A stretch of 64,000 nucleotides of DNA. It comes from Arsenophonus sp052174495. Its GTDB lineage: Bacteria; Pseudomonadota; Gammaproteobacteria; Enterobacterales; Enterobacteriaceae. The DNA lies in the NCBI GenBank assembly GCA_052174495.1, contig JBQMRR010000025.1, forward strand, positions 1 to 64,000, in the 5' to 3' direction. Position 1 is the stretch's first letter; the number at the start of each line of letters is the position of its first letter. Both the position numbers and the translations under genes were made by a program. The notes below the pieces were generated by a model. It saw only the letters and a list, made by a program, of their open reading frames with translations. It ran no database searches and was not told the DNA's origin. Below, piece by piece: positions 20,453 through 31,472 of this stretch.

Positions 20453-21031
20453 ATGGCAAGAAAAGTACAATGTGTATCACATGGCCAAATTCGTATCATT
20501 GGCGGGAAATGGCGAGGACGTAAACTGCCTGTTTTTGATAGTAAGGGTTTACGTCCAACAACAGATAGAATAAGAGAAACTTTATTTAATTGGCTAATGC
20601 CTTTTATTGAAGATGCTCGCTGTCTTGATTGTTTTGCTGGTAGTGGCGCTTTAGCTATTGAAGCACTTTCTCGCTATGCTGCTTCAGCTACTTTAATTGA
20701 ATTAAATCCCTTCATTGCAAGACAACTTGCTGGTAATTTAGCTAAATTAGAGGTAAAAAATGCCAAAATGATTAATAGCGATACATTGAACTATCTAGCA
20801 CAGACAGGCAGAGCTTATGATGTCATTTTTCTTGATCCGCCTTTTCGCAAAAATCTATTGCAAAAAACAGCCTTGCTATTAGAACAAAATAGTTGGTTAA
20901 GTAAAAATTGTTGGATTTATGTTGAAACAGAAATAGAAGCTAATTTAGGCATGTTACCTAAAAATTGGCAGCTTCATCATAAAAAATTTGCTGGACAAAT
21001 CGCTTACTCTCTTTATATTCGTCATCAATAA
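20453..21031 (+). CDS. rsmD: 16S rRNA (guanine-966-N2)-methyltransferase
   Basis: RsmD methylates G966 of 16S rRNA in the 30S subunit using S-adenosylmethionine. It is 192 residues (E. coli 198). The N-terminus GQIRIIGGKWRGRKLPV, SAM motif I LDCFAGSGALAIEALSRYA and catalytic DPPFR are all present. The start is ATGGCAAGAAAAG; no Shine-Dalgarno sequence is visible in the AT-rich 48 bp separating it from an IS1595 end, so its promoter and ribosome-binding context have been replaced. In E. coli it is divergent from ftsY, which is absent here. Confidence 0.96.
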   Translation: MARKVQCVSHGQIRIIGGKWRGRKLPVFDSKGLRPTTDRIRETLFNWLMPFIEDARCLDCFAGSGALAIEALSRYAASATLIELNPFIARQLAGNLAKLEVKNAKMINSDTLNYLAQTGRAYDVIFLDPPFRKNLLQKTALLLEQNSWLSKNCWIYVETEIEANLGMLPKNWQLHHKKFAGQIAYSLYIRHQ

Positions 21032-21228
21032 TTAGCTAAGAAATATTATTTTAATAAAAATTATTAAATTATTAATGCTTTTTATTTGGAAAATTTATGA
21101 TATTTAATTTAATTCATCTGTTTCTAACACCAATTAAAATATTTTATTGATATAGTAATGATATTTATAATTTTCATGCAAAACTATTTTTGTAAGTTCT
21201 TTTTGAAAAAAGAAAAAGCATCTTTACT

Positions 21229-22596
21229 AAGTTATTAGCAAATCAGGGCATGACAATCAGGCTACGTTCCACTCTGATGATTCAGAGATCTGTTTTTATC
21301 CTTAAATTGGATATTGTTTATCACTGAGTCAACAGCTCAAAAACTTACTTAGGTGGTTGCAACTATTTTAAGAAGACGGGATCAACTTGAATACTATTGA
21401 AAGGATTGCTTTTCGAACTATAATGCTTCCGCATGTCAAATTTATATCCTGACTGTTGCAAAAGCTGATTCAACCGGATTGATTGTTCTTACTTAATGCC
21501 AAGTGCGCTGATGGGAATGCATAGAATACCAGAAATTCTTCTCACTTTTCCTACAGATTCTTCATCGCTGCCAGAATACCCTGAAAATCTTGCTGACAAA
21601 ATATAAAGGATTTTATTAGCAGTATTTAAGGTTCTCTGCTAAACAAAATCTCCGGCAGCTAACCTTAAAACTTTTGATTGCATATCTTTTGTGAGCAAAG
21701 ATGGCACATAAGCTGTTTTATGCTTCCAATAACATTAGTGCTGCAAACTTAGAAATATCTTTGCTATTGTATTCAAAATCAATGGCACCACCTTTCTTAG
21801 TAATTCTGGAAGGTATGATTAAGCTATATATGCTTGAAAGCTATCAAGAAGTTCGGCATAATTCGCTTCAACTTTCGATAATCATTTTCAACCGCAACGA
21901 GCTCCTTACATCTATGAAATCCTGCCTATAATTACTGTAAAAGAGAACAGCTTTGTCTGACAAAACAATTATCCTTTCACCTGAGGAAGAAACGTAATGC
22001 GTATCACTAAATCAAGCAGCCAGTATTTTCTATCCTATTCAGAATATTGCTATTTTACTCTATTGATGGGTTGATAGAGAGATCATTTACTTTTTATTGA
22101 GAATCGGCATCATGCCTTCATAGAATCATCGGTAGAGTATGCCTCGCCGGGTATACGGCACATGGGTAGCAACTCTTCGATATTTTGCACGCTTTAGATA
22201 AGGGAAAAATGAGCTCTTGAAGGATATTTTATTGGCGCTGCGATCCTTCCTCTTAACTTAGGTGCTTTAATTTCAACATCACCAATATCATTATATATTG
22301 GGGTTCATTGTTATAAATAACAGTTACAAATTATGGTATGACCCCCGTCGATAAAAGGCGTATTTAGCATGTTATCTCATCATGAATTCAAACTCCGTTT
22401 CAACAGCGGAGCTATTAGCTACCTGTTATCATTACGGATGAGTTCATGCAGGGGATCAGAGGTAATATTTAGTTTTCTTGATACCTGTAGAGTAGACTTT
22501 TCATATCATTAATATAATATTGAAATCATCTATAAATTAATCAGTAGGATAGCTACTTACCTTGAAAACTCATGCACCAGAAATAAATATAATTCT
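21229..22596 (-). mobile_element. IS256/Mutator-family element, decayed full-length copy
   Basis: About 1.37 kb in reverse orientation, starting at GTTATTAGCAAATCAGGG and ending near ATATAATTCTG. It follows the family consensus along its length, with frames broken throughout. It abuts a truncated IS1595 remnant on the right. Confidence 0.8.
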
Positions 22597-22614
22597 GAAT
22601 AAGTTGACTTTACG

Positions 22615-23236
22615 GAAATCAATAAATAAACAAACATTGATTTGAAATAACGTTTAAATGGTGGCGCTGCTCGTTATTTTAGCAGCGACAGACACTTAAA
22701 TGTACTAAGTGGTATTGTTAAAGTTAACGAAACATTTTCTTTGAATCCTTTAAAGAGAATTGTTATATTTAACATATAGCAAGCTAAAAATAAAAGAGGA
22801 GGAGATAAAAGTAAAGAAGGAATCGCGGTCTTAATTGCCTAAGATCGACAGGGTCATCTGAGCAATGATATTCTTAAAGAGTTTAAGACAGAATGTGTTA
22901 GCCAATTTCTTAAGCTAATTATTGATAAAGAGGCCCATCTTTATACTTGGATGGAACAAAATCGTATAAAACTGTTACAAACAAGTATGAAATTAGTTAC
23001 CATTGCTTAAATAATGTTGGGTAATTAGAGATTTATTAGTAAATAATTCCACATTTAAAATATGAATAGTTATATTAGCTTCTTAAAAGAAGGCTGAATA
23101 GGATTCTCCATGATTGGGAGATCATTTTATTTACTGAATTATCAATTCTAGAGAAGATTATTTGAATTATAATAATTAAATATAGAGCTGGCTAAAAATT
23201 TCTCTGCAAGTAAAGCAACAACCTTTACCAACATAG
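22615..23236 (+). mobile_element. IS1595-type remnant, left end missing
   Basis: This is the best-preserved IS1595 reading in the window: plus-strand frames give DRQGHLSNDILKEFKTECVS followed by QFLKLIIDKEAHLY, then MNSYISFLKEG, RSFYLLNYQ and RRLFEL. These correspond to the IS1595 catalytic core and the VNAYISRLKGWL..YLPNYLGW C-terminus. The right terminus CCTTTACCAACATAG is present; the left part is lost at the junction with the IS256 copy. Confidence 0.75.
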
Positions 23237-23559
23237 TTCAAATACAGTTAAACACACACACCTGTGATAATCAGAATAACGTTGATGAAGATACACAATA
23301 CCTATGATTTACATATATTTTTGTTGAAATTTAAGCTACTCAAATTTGAGTAGTGCAAAATCTCATCAAGTTTGGATGAAAGATTATTACATTATTGTTA
23401 ATATCTTAAATAGCTATCAATGGTCAAAGATAATTAAAAAGGGAATATAATAGATAGTATATTTTTATCGAATCTGAAAGCATGTTTTACAATCTCAAAC
23501 AATTCTACCTACAAAAAAAGAACTGGTACTTATGGTCATACATGCTCAAGAAATTAAAT
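23237..23559. other. Intergenic spacer with small palindrome
   Basis: About 320 bp of AT-rich sequence between IS1595 and IS91 remnants. A perfect palindrome CTACTCAAATTTGAGTAG lies at 23334-23351. No coding match was seen. Confidence 0.45.
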
Positions 23560-24850
23560 CGCTCTTTAAGAGCGGAAGCGAAAGATGCCTCCCTTTAGCA
23601 AAGGGGGGTAAAATTAGTTTACTGGATCTATTGTAAGTTAAGTTTTCATCGGAGTGTGTATTCTTTAATCTAAGACATTAATTAGATATATTAATCCTAG
23701 GTTTATCTTAATAATCTTTATTTCTTTATTTTATATGTTGCTTCTAACAAATAATTCTGTTCCCTGCTTACTAAGCTGGGAGCATCGATAAAAACTACCC
23801 TATTTCCCATACAGAAAACATTTGTACGGATTTGTGCGCAGAAATCCTGTTCATCAGGACAGGCTTAACTCCCATTTTTCAGTTTTTCGAGGCTTCATCT
23901 TCATCGCCTTATATACCTTAGGTATATAGTTTACCCCCGTTTAGAATTCGGCAAGAAATAATAATAACAAACCTTTTAAAAATACCAAGGTGGAATATAG
24001 TTAATATAGTGGCAGATCCTTTCTTCCTGTGTCAGAAAGGTTGCTGCTGGTATTTCTTAGTCCGCTGCTATAAGTAATGATATATAATTACTTCTTCTTA
24101 GTAATGTCGCAATTTTAACATAAATATCAGAGTTTTAAGGTAGCGTCCGAGGTATTTCACACTTATACCATGCTTATCTTTCGTCTTTTTAGTGAATGTA
24201 TTTCGCAGTAACGTATGTATTGTGACTTCCAGATAATGTTGTCATTCCTTCTTGGCGCAGATACGCTATAGAGCAGGAAAGAAATACTAGAATTTATTAA
24301 GATCATCCCTGTGAGAATTTGTCAGATGATCGCGTCTTGCTAGATTTCTTCGACCGCTCTTTTTTGAAAAATGCCATACAACATGCTTTAATATTCCAAT
24401 GAATACGAGTGACAGAGACATGAATATGCAGATGTTGATTGAATTATCGACTATAAGTGCGCAAGACATACAAGATACCAATTTAGATACCCTGCTTGCG
24501 TGAGAACTGCAGGGTAAGCGCTGGAAGTAAAGGAGCAAAAATAGAGCATTTAATGGGAAATCAGTTATTGTTAAAAAAATCTAAAAGAAGATGAGATCTA
24601 GTAAAAGTAATATGTTATGAGTTACAAGTCGAGTGAAATATGAATTCACTATCTTAATCATTAGTTAGTGGCTTAGACACCGCATGAACTCCAGATTTTT
24701 GCTTCCAGCTTTAGCAGAAAAAACGGCGGCAGGAATATTCAGAAGAGACACAGCAGTAGAGGTCATGAACAACTCATTATACAAATATTCCTTAACAGAG
24801 ATTCCCTCTACAAATAGATATATCGCAAGTTGACACTTTCATTGTGCTTT
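23560..24850 (-). mobile_element. IS91-family element, decayed
   Basis: On the minus strand, joined frames follow IS91 transposases in order. Near 24700 HITFTRSHLL matches HITFTMPHLLW. Near 24450 YSRQFNQHLHIHVSVTR matches the conserved HIHLSVTRGG, followed by FFKKE. Near 24150 SVKYLGRYLK and LRHY are seen, and near 23850 ISAHKSVQMFSVWEIG resembles the C-terminal C..C region. IS91 elements move by rolling-circle transposition. Stops and frameshifts are frequent. Confidence 0.75.
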
Positions 24851-25479
24851 TAAAAAATTTATTTCAGCCATCATCAATGGTAAAAAGCAGTTTAGTTTGA
24901 CGTAGGAGATATATGCGGTAAATCATTCTTTGAATATATTTCTAGAGAAATATAAATCCTTATCTTGTCCGTATTCATCAGATCTATCAGCAAAATTATC
25001 CATGTGATTATCTCCAAGATGTATGGCAAAGGAGATAAGAATTATCTCTAATTTCTCATATATATGAGAAATTATAAGAAATCATACTTTCAGTTATGTT
25101 CCTCACTCAATACAGTTGCATCCATTGTTATTGATTTGACTTGATTGGATTTTTCAAAAAACCCAGATAATCGTAACTAGAAGCATAATAATACCTGCGT
25201 ATCGAAAAAATTGAGGACTAAGTCGGGCGCATTGCTGTATGACTTCTTTTGTACTGTCATAAAAAATTCAGTTTGTCTGTTATCATTAATTCCATGATTG
25301 AGATCATAAATGGATTTAGATAAATAGGAAGCGCAATACGTAAACTCATGTCTTATCTTCTGAATTACCCGATTTACGCTTTTTAGAAAATTTATTTCAA
25401 GCTATCTGAATGAATTCCTAAAATTAATATATCGTAAAATATAAAATAGTACTCAGTTAATGAACTTTTCTGAAGAAGC
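24851..25479. other. Unassigned stretch with a membrane-protein-like trace
   Basis: About 630 bp with no IS match. One minus-strand frame near 25170-25330 reads STKEVIQQCARLSPQFFRYA followed by GIIMLLVTIIWVF, which looks like the end of a small membrane protein with one hydrophobic helix. I cannot name the family. An AATTTCTCATATATATGAGAAATT palindrome-like run lies near 25050-25075. Confidence 0.35.
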
Positions 25480-26130
25480 ATAGTTGCGCTGTTCAGACCA
25501 TTGCATTCCCCATTCATGAATGGGGAATTTTTACCAATAACTCTCTGATTACTCAACCTTATTAAGCGATATTAACTAATTTCATTTTTAATGAAAGATG
25601 TTTTATACCATTTTACCCCATCTGACAAAAGATAAACTCTTTATCGATGATCAGCTAAAGAAAATGACTAATGCACTTTGCATTTAAACTCTTCAACAAT
25701 TTTATTGTTCACATAACCCCTGTTTTAATCTCGGGCAATTAATAATAGCAAATTCGTTATTTTTTCTTTTCTCTTTTCCGCGCTTTCTAGCTTTCATATG
25801 TGGAATATAACCCCCTTCTTAAGGGGTTTATGAGAAAATATTTTGTTTAACTTTAACAAATACGACTTAGTGCATTTATATTGCTTGTCGATGCTGAACC
25901 AGGGGAGGCAGTAACACTATTTAAACGTTTTTTAAATTAATGACTGTTTATTTCGCTGACTCCATATAAAATTAAGCTATTCAACATACATCGCAGATAA
26001 TTAAACCATATATTCTTGTGATGCAGTAATCTCGCCAGCAGATTTCCAATAAGATTATTAAATCTTTTCCTGTGATCGGAGATTTTATAACAATATTACT
26101 GTAATATTGATGAATAATACCACAAAGCGG
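25480..26130 (-). mobile_element. IS1595-type remnant
   Basis: The reverse complement aligns with the middle of the IS1595 copies: an AAAAGAAAAAATAACGA-like block, EEFK..C.SHFL.LIIDKEF-like reading and the following TAAGGTTGAGTAATCAGAG block. Its position homologous to the HIQN-coding stretch has become a 24-bp palindrome (25505-25528). Both ends are degraded. Confidence 0.55.
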
Positions 26131-26429
26131 ATAAGATGTTCATTATAACAATATGAACAAGATAAAGTGGATTGAATTAGATTCAATATATGAATCATCT
26201 AACATATTGTCGCTGAGCAAACTAATGAGTTAGAACTTTAAATGTTAACATGGAGTAAGAAAAAATCTCTTTGATCTATATGGCTGTTTACTTTTTTAGA
26301 GTATTCTCTGTAAAATAAATTATTCATACAGTATAATGGATTTTTAGCAATAAACTTTATCAATATAGCGATCATCAATATCGTCTCATTTTTATTATTT
26401 AAAAAAAATAAGTTCAAGTATTCCATAAT

Positions 26430-26640
26430 ATTTAGCTAAAGTAAATATAGGTTTTTCTGTCCTCAAGAACAGCTCTAATTTTAGATATTGTAATGTTGCC
26501 TAACGGATAGAAGCAACCATAATGATATTATGTCTTAACTATATTTCTCAGTAGCCCTTTTACCATGAATATGAATGTATGTGATAAAAGTCTATATTAT
26601 AATGATATGGAAACAGGTAGTTTACTTTAAGGAGTATCTC
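26430..26640 (+). repeat. IS481 3' end repeat
   Basis: The segment from about 26535 to 26620 (TTTCTCAGTAGCCC, then GAATATGAATGTATGTGATAAA) matches the terminal repeats at 815-890 and 31270-31345. No transposase-coding part is recognisable beside it. Confidence 0.45.
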
Positions 26641-26698
26641 AATTAATTAATTCTATTTATATACTACTTTTTCTACTAAAAAGTATTAATCAGATAAA

Positions 26699-27655
26699 TT
26701 AGACAATAATATTGTCTTTAATTTTATCTCGTATTTTACTAAAAAAATTATTATACCCTTTAAAAGCTCCTATTTCTCGTTTATTTACAACTTTTATTAA
26801 AGAAACTTGTGTATGCTGTTTTACAGCACGACGGATCTGATTTGCTTTAATATGACGTCTATCTTTCTGAACCGATATTTTACTGATTGTTTCATTTTTA
26901 AGACCAACAAGTTGACGTAAATAATTAATCTGATCTAAACATAATTCTATCCACCCTCCTCTAGGTAATCCTTTTGGTAAATAAATATCACCATAACGGA
27001 TACGAATCAGACGGCTGACTTGCATACCTACAGCTTCCCATAGACGCCTTACTTCACGATTACGACCTTCAGTTAAAGTAACATTAAACCATTGGTTCTT
27101 ACCTTCTCCGCCACAAAACTTAAGTTTATTAAAATGAGCTTCACCATCTCCTAATTGAACACCTTTTATCAATTGACGAATTTTGGCATCATTAATTTCA
27201 CCAAAAACACGAACTGCATATTCACGTTCAACCTTATGACGTGGATGCATCAAACGATTAGCTAGCTCCCCATCTGTGGTAAATAGTAATAAACCACAGG
27301 TATTTACATCTAAACGTCCTATTGCAATCCAGCGTGAACTCTTTAATTTAGGTAAGCGATCAAATATAGTTGAGCGTCCCTCTGAATAATGATGAGTAGA
27401 TAGCTCACCTTCCGGCTTATAATAAGCTAATATTTGACAAATGGTTTTCTCCGTTTTTTTGATCTTCAAAAGATGACCATCTAAACGAATTTTAATATTA
27501 GGTTTAACTTCTGTTCGATTACCTAAGGTCGCTAATTGACCATCAACACTGATTCTCCCGGATTGAATAAAACTTTCTATTTTCCTGCGCGAACCATAAC
27601 CACAACGAGCAAGTATTTTTTGTAACTTTTCACTTTTCTGCTTTTTAACATTCAT
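26699..27655 (-). CDS. rluB: 23S rRNA pseudouridine-2605 synthase
   Basis: RluB converts U2605 of 23S rRNA to pseudouridine. I start it at 27655 (MNVKKQKSEKLQ), giving 318 residues, because AAAGG lies eight bases upstream and the family begins at SEKLQKVLA; the frame is open 39 codons further upstream but that part runs over yciO remains. An S4-like RNA-binding domain covers about residues 8-70 (RKIESFIQSGRISVDGQ). The catalytic motif is GRLDVNTCGLLLFTTDGELA with the active Asp, followed by GRNREVRRLWEAVG. The C-terminal tail is basic, as in relatives. The upstream neighbour is decayed yciO, in the E. coli order. Confidence 0.95.
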   Translation of the reverse strand: MNVKKQKSEKLQKILARCGYGSRRKIESFIQSGRISVDGQLATLGNRTEVKPNIKIRLDGHLLKIKKTEKTICQILAYYKPEGELSTHHYSEGRSTIFDRLPKLKSSRWIAIGRLDVNTCGLLLFTTDGELANRLMHPRHKVEREYAVRVFGEINDAKIRQLIKGVQLGDGEAHFNKLKFCGGEGKNQWFNVTLTEGRNREVRRLWEAVGMQVSRLIRIRYGDIYLPKGLPRGGWIELCLDQINYLRQLVGLKNETISKISVQKDRRHIKANQIRRAVKQHTQVSLIKVVNKREIGAFKGYNNFFSKIRDKIKDNIIV

Positions 27656-27754
27656 AGCGTAAACCTTTTGTGTCATTTTTATGTGCGTTATTTTATGAAA
27701 ATAACTATAAAAATAAACTTCGATTATTATATATTGGTTTCTATTGACCTCATT

Positions 27755-28390
27755 TATATCTTTTTTATTCAAAAGGTATCATACAACCCATTCCTAATCA
27801 GGATAATATATCCAACGTTACTCTCCCGTAAAATTAACTACAGTAATTAGTTTTTACTTAAAAACTACTATTTATGATAAAATCAATTTGTTGGTAAATT
27901 AAACTTTCGATCTTGTCTACTGAAGACTATGCAAAATTGTTATTAGGTTAATATTAAGCTAGTAATAAATAAAGGTTAGCCAATTCTCTCAAGTAGATCT
28001 CTTGTAATCAGATTATTAGGCAACCGTATTCTCTATATTGTTTTATATTTTTTATTTATTATTTAATGCGAAAGTTTTTTATTGCATGTAAAGTAAAAAT
28101 ATAATGACTTGGTATACTATTTAATCAGTTTAAATAGCGGATTATCTAAATAGGCGTATTCAATTATTTCGAATAAATCATAATAAATGAGGGCAAAATT
28201 GTAACGAAAATCTAATTGAGATAGGCGACAAATTTAAATAAATAAATTTTTGTTATTTAACTTACTCCTTATTTTATATTCAAAATAAGTCGAGTAAACA
28301 ATAATATCGCCTTTATTTAAGGATTTATATCTTAACTGATTAATCAAGGTTGCGGATTTTATGGGTGAATATGAAGAGATATTGTCCCAT
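27755..28390 (-). pseudogene. yciO: YciO, YrdC/Sua5-domain protein, decayed
   Basis: The relic starts at 28390 (MGQYLFIFTH, family MSQFFYIHPD). Joined frames give LINQ, NKGDIIVYSTYFEY (family KGGVIVYPTDSGYAL), ICRLSQL, FALIYYDL, YAYLDNPLFKLIK, KTIRIRLPNNLITRDLLERI (family KTIGMRVPSNPIAQALLEAL), and ITVVNFTGE near the end. The role of YciO is poorly defined; the fold is shared with tRNA t6A enzymes. Several stops and frameshifts. Confidence 0.85.
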
Positions 28391-28509
28391 TAATATTCTC
28401 TTTTCTATAATTCATTTAAAACTATTTAATTTAGTTAAACTTGAAAATTAAGTTACTTTTATGCATAAACTTACTTACTACTTAGTATATAATATTTAAG
28501 ACTAAATAA

Positions 28510-29335
28510 TAATCCCCTATTTTCATTCCCGCGTTGCAAAATAAAATAACGCCTGTTCACAACCAAAAATTTCTACCTAGCTCACTCCAGAGCTAATGGA
28601 GATAAAAATCAGAACTGACTGAAACATATAAATCATGTAGCTATCTAACTCAGTTAATTTTTTGTTCATTTTGTATTTCTTGGCATTAAGAAACTTTAAT
28701 AATATCATCTTTAACTGTTTAAAATAAAAATAACCTATTTGCTATTTGCTATTTTGCTATTTATGCGATTTTGCTAATAGATTAGCATGACTAAGATGTA
28801 CTAGAACAATAATATCTCTCTATTGATAAATAGAGTTCTTTATTACTTAATAAAGCTTACACCAATCGGCTGAAACGTAACCTACTTTCACCTTGTATTA
28901 AATATTTTTTAAAAATAGCTGATACTTTTTTTTGCTTAACAAAATCAATGATATAATAAGAAATATGGTTATATGTTAGCTATTCTTTTTTTAAAATAAG
29001 TTTTAGCGGTTTTCTAAAAGCATCGGGGAAACTAAATTAAGCTAATTTATAGCATAAATCCCACGATGTAATTACGTCGTGGGATTTTATATTTCAAGTA
29101 AATGTTAAGAGCATTTGATTCCAGGGTTAATATTAAAATCCTAAAATATGAATTTCAAATTTTATTAAATAGTAGAAAATTTACCACCGGCCCTCCTATC
29201 TAATTATTATCGCATATTTTTATTAATATGCTGCCATATGTAGACAAAATTTCATTAACCATATCATAATCGCTAATACATCTACTCTCATCAATACCAG
29301 TTCCTCTGTATACTAATTCTAATGGTATTAGATAT
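28510..29335 (-). pseudogene. trpH: TrpH/RNase AM (PHP-domain nuclease), decayed
   Basis: Minus-strand pieces in order: MRVDVLAI (family MRIGTLAITDHD), FEIHILGF (family HEIHIVGL), KKVSAIFKKYLIQGES (family SMADVFKKYLARGKT), IIVLVHLSHANLLAKS (family AVLAHPGRYNLSAKW), and SDFYLH-stop-LWSELGRNFWL (family SDFHQPCPWIELGRKLWL). Between trpE and yciO is its E. coli position. A 32-bp near-perfect palindrome lies inside it at 29056-29087. Function (5'-3' RNA trimming) must be lost here. Confidence 0.87.
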
Positions 29336-29734
29336 CATTAGAAGCTTTTATATCACTATTACATCATAATAACAGAGATCTTATGATTATTTTTTTCTAA
29401 AACTTTCATCCAATTTATTGGTAAGAATTATAAAATATTTATAGTTTGACATAAATTTGATTCAATTCTATTGATATAATTTAATTACAAAATGATTAGT
29501 AATATAGCTAATTTGTTATTGATACCTTGCAATAAAATAACAACAATATTAAAATTTTATCATTGCTAAAATATGATGGTGATAAAATGCTCTTACTCTT
29601 AAATAAGAGTATGTTTTTATGTATAAATAGCGCAAGGATAGACCCAGACGAAATTCATTGTAAATGGTCTTTTATGGATAAATAAAATAATATGAAAGGC
29701 AGAAATATAGACAACGCAGGAGTCAATTAAATAA
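29336..29734. other. Divergent trpH-trpE intergenic region
   Basis: About 400 bp where the trp promoter and leader would be expected. I found no leader peptide with tandem Trp codons. A small hairpin (ACTCTTAAATAAGAGT) followed by ATGTTTTT lies near 29595-29620 and might be an attenuator relic, but the evidence is weak. Confidence 0.4.
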
Positions 29735-30425
29735 TTTTTAGCATATTAAAGAATAAAATTAATTATCAATTTAAACCTTATCTGATATTTTATCAGATGT
29801 GCGGAAATCGTGCTCATACAGCACTTATTTGTAATAGTCTAGTACTATTAGTAGTAAGAAAATCTACAAAGTATTTTGATTATTTATTAATGGTGCATTA
29901 CTATTATTGGTTAATCAATAGGAAGTTATTTCCCCCTCCCAACTAATTAACTACTGCACCTCTAATTGAGGTTCACTATTAAGCCATATTTTTACTGGTA
30001 TTGCAAGATAAATTAGAAAAGATTAAATTAGATTCGCAATTAGTAGTTATTTTATCTCAAAATAAAATTAGATTTTAACGAAGACAGCCAGTTAAAAGCA
30101 ACATGATCGTTTGATGCGCTACATTTAATTTATGATTTATCTAAATATAACATATTGATGCAGAATAATGTTATTTAGGTTATTCTCCTACGATTTAGTT
30201 ACTTATTTTAAAAATTTATCGATGCTAGGCAAAATCAAATCGTTGTTCTAATTACTATTTCTATTTACTTGAGGATTATCTTTGTGTTTAATCACTAAAA
30301 ACAGTCAGTAAAACGATCTATTGGTAATATAGATTATATGCTCATCAAGCAATTATTATGAAATGTCAGAAATCACTATTATCATTAGCAATCGCAACTG
30401 AGATAGTAGTATCTTTATCGCTTAG
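29735..30425 (+). pseudogene. trpE: Anthranilate synthase component I, decayed N-terminal third
   Basis: TrpE makes anthranilate from chorismate. Joined plus-strand frames match its N-terminal third: LIFYQMCGNRAHTAL (family ALFHQLCGDRPATLL), DFNEDSQLKA..SFDALHLIYDL (family LLDEDARLCSLSVFDAFRLL), LFSYDLVTYFKNLSML (family LFSYDLVAGFEDLPQL) and LCLITKNS (family MVIDHQKKS). The catalytic C-terminal two thirds are gone; an IS481 remnant follows. The order rluB-yciO-trpH-(divergent) trpE is that of E. coli. Non-functional beyond doubt. Confidence 0.88.
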
Positions 30426-30439
30426 TAAAAATCATAATA

Positions 30440-31345
30440 ATATAAACGATGGTTGAAAAACCAAAAAAAATGCTTCTTCCTCTTGATAATCTGCTGGCAG
30501 GGTTTCTCGTATGCGGAATTCTTGAATCCTATTCTATCTACATTTAGCTTTGACTTTATTTATGTAGGTACGGGAGGGAAAATTTGCATAAAATGATGCA
30601 GGGATAGGACTAACAAAGCCGAAGCATAAAGCGTTTAAAACTATGAGCCTGAGTTAACCTGGACGTAGATGTAGATATCTTCTACAAATGCTAAACGGAG
30701 ATTTACGACATTATACTTTTTAAGTATATAGTATAAGTTCCGAAACTCGATGGGTTTTTATTTATCCTTAATAAGGATAAGATTGTCCCCAATGCTTAAT
30801 TCTTTTTATGTGATCTTAACTAAATAAGTCCCATGAACATACATCAATACTTACAGAATGGCAAAATTTATAGACTGCCTTTTTGGTTTTAAAAAATATT
30901 CAGCCACTGGAAACAAGAATTCAATCCTTTGCATATAGAGCTTCATTTTGCATATAGAGCTTCATATAGAACATCGTCTTATTCCAATAAGACATTCTTA
31001 AACAATAGTGTGGCCTAGCGATTAAATTGATGGATAAAAGATAGTTTGGCAAAACTATCATTTTAATGATACCTAGGAACTTCAGATTAAGTCTACATTG
31101 GTATGCTTTATTATATAACCAGAAATTATACCAATCAGGAATTATAGTAGCATTTCATTGCTATCTATGAAAGATTAGTTTCAAGTAAACTTAAATTTTC
31201 AATAAAACCATACTATCATCCTGAATGTAACTACTTAATGAGGTAGTTAGATCATCATAAAGCTTTACTCAACTATATTCCTCAATAGCCCTATTGCTAT
31301 GAATAGGGGTGTGCGATTAAAGTTTTAAATGATCTAAACCAAATA
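30440..31345 (+). mobile_element. IS481-family element, decayed
   Basis: Joined plus-strand frames run through the IS481 core: KPKHKAFK..YEPEL..VDVDIFY, TRWVFIYP (family TRWVFI.IY), ILTEWQ..CLFGFKKYSATGNK (family LTDNGKEF..LFGLRKRAATG), and LMDKR..NQKLYQ near the end. The terminal repeat lies at 31270-31345. It interrupts trpE and has many stops. Confidence 0.7.
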
Positions 31346-31472
31346 TTTAATTTAAAAAATAATGATATCTTTATATATAGAAGATAATCACTTCTATATC
31401 ATTAAATGATGATAATCAATCATTTGGCGTTTTATAGTTATTTTTATATAAATATAAATATTATTTATCCTA

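Noticed and set aside
24287..24538. 83-codon minus-strand open frame
   Set aside because: It is out of frame with the IS91 transposase reading (HLHIHVSVTR) through the same bases.
27656..27772. 39-codon N-terminal extension of RluB
   Set aside because: It is not conserved, overlaps the end of yciO remains, and a better ribosome-binding site precedes the internal start at 27655.
28920..29090. Apparent small RNA: TTGCTT/TATAAT-like promoter followed by a strong hairpin and T-run on the plus strand
   Set aside because: The region reads as broken trpH on the minus strand on both sides of the hairpin, so promoter-like boxes are chance in AT-rich sequence. The palindrome is reported instead as a mutation product.
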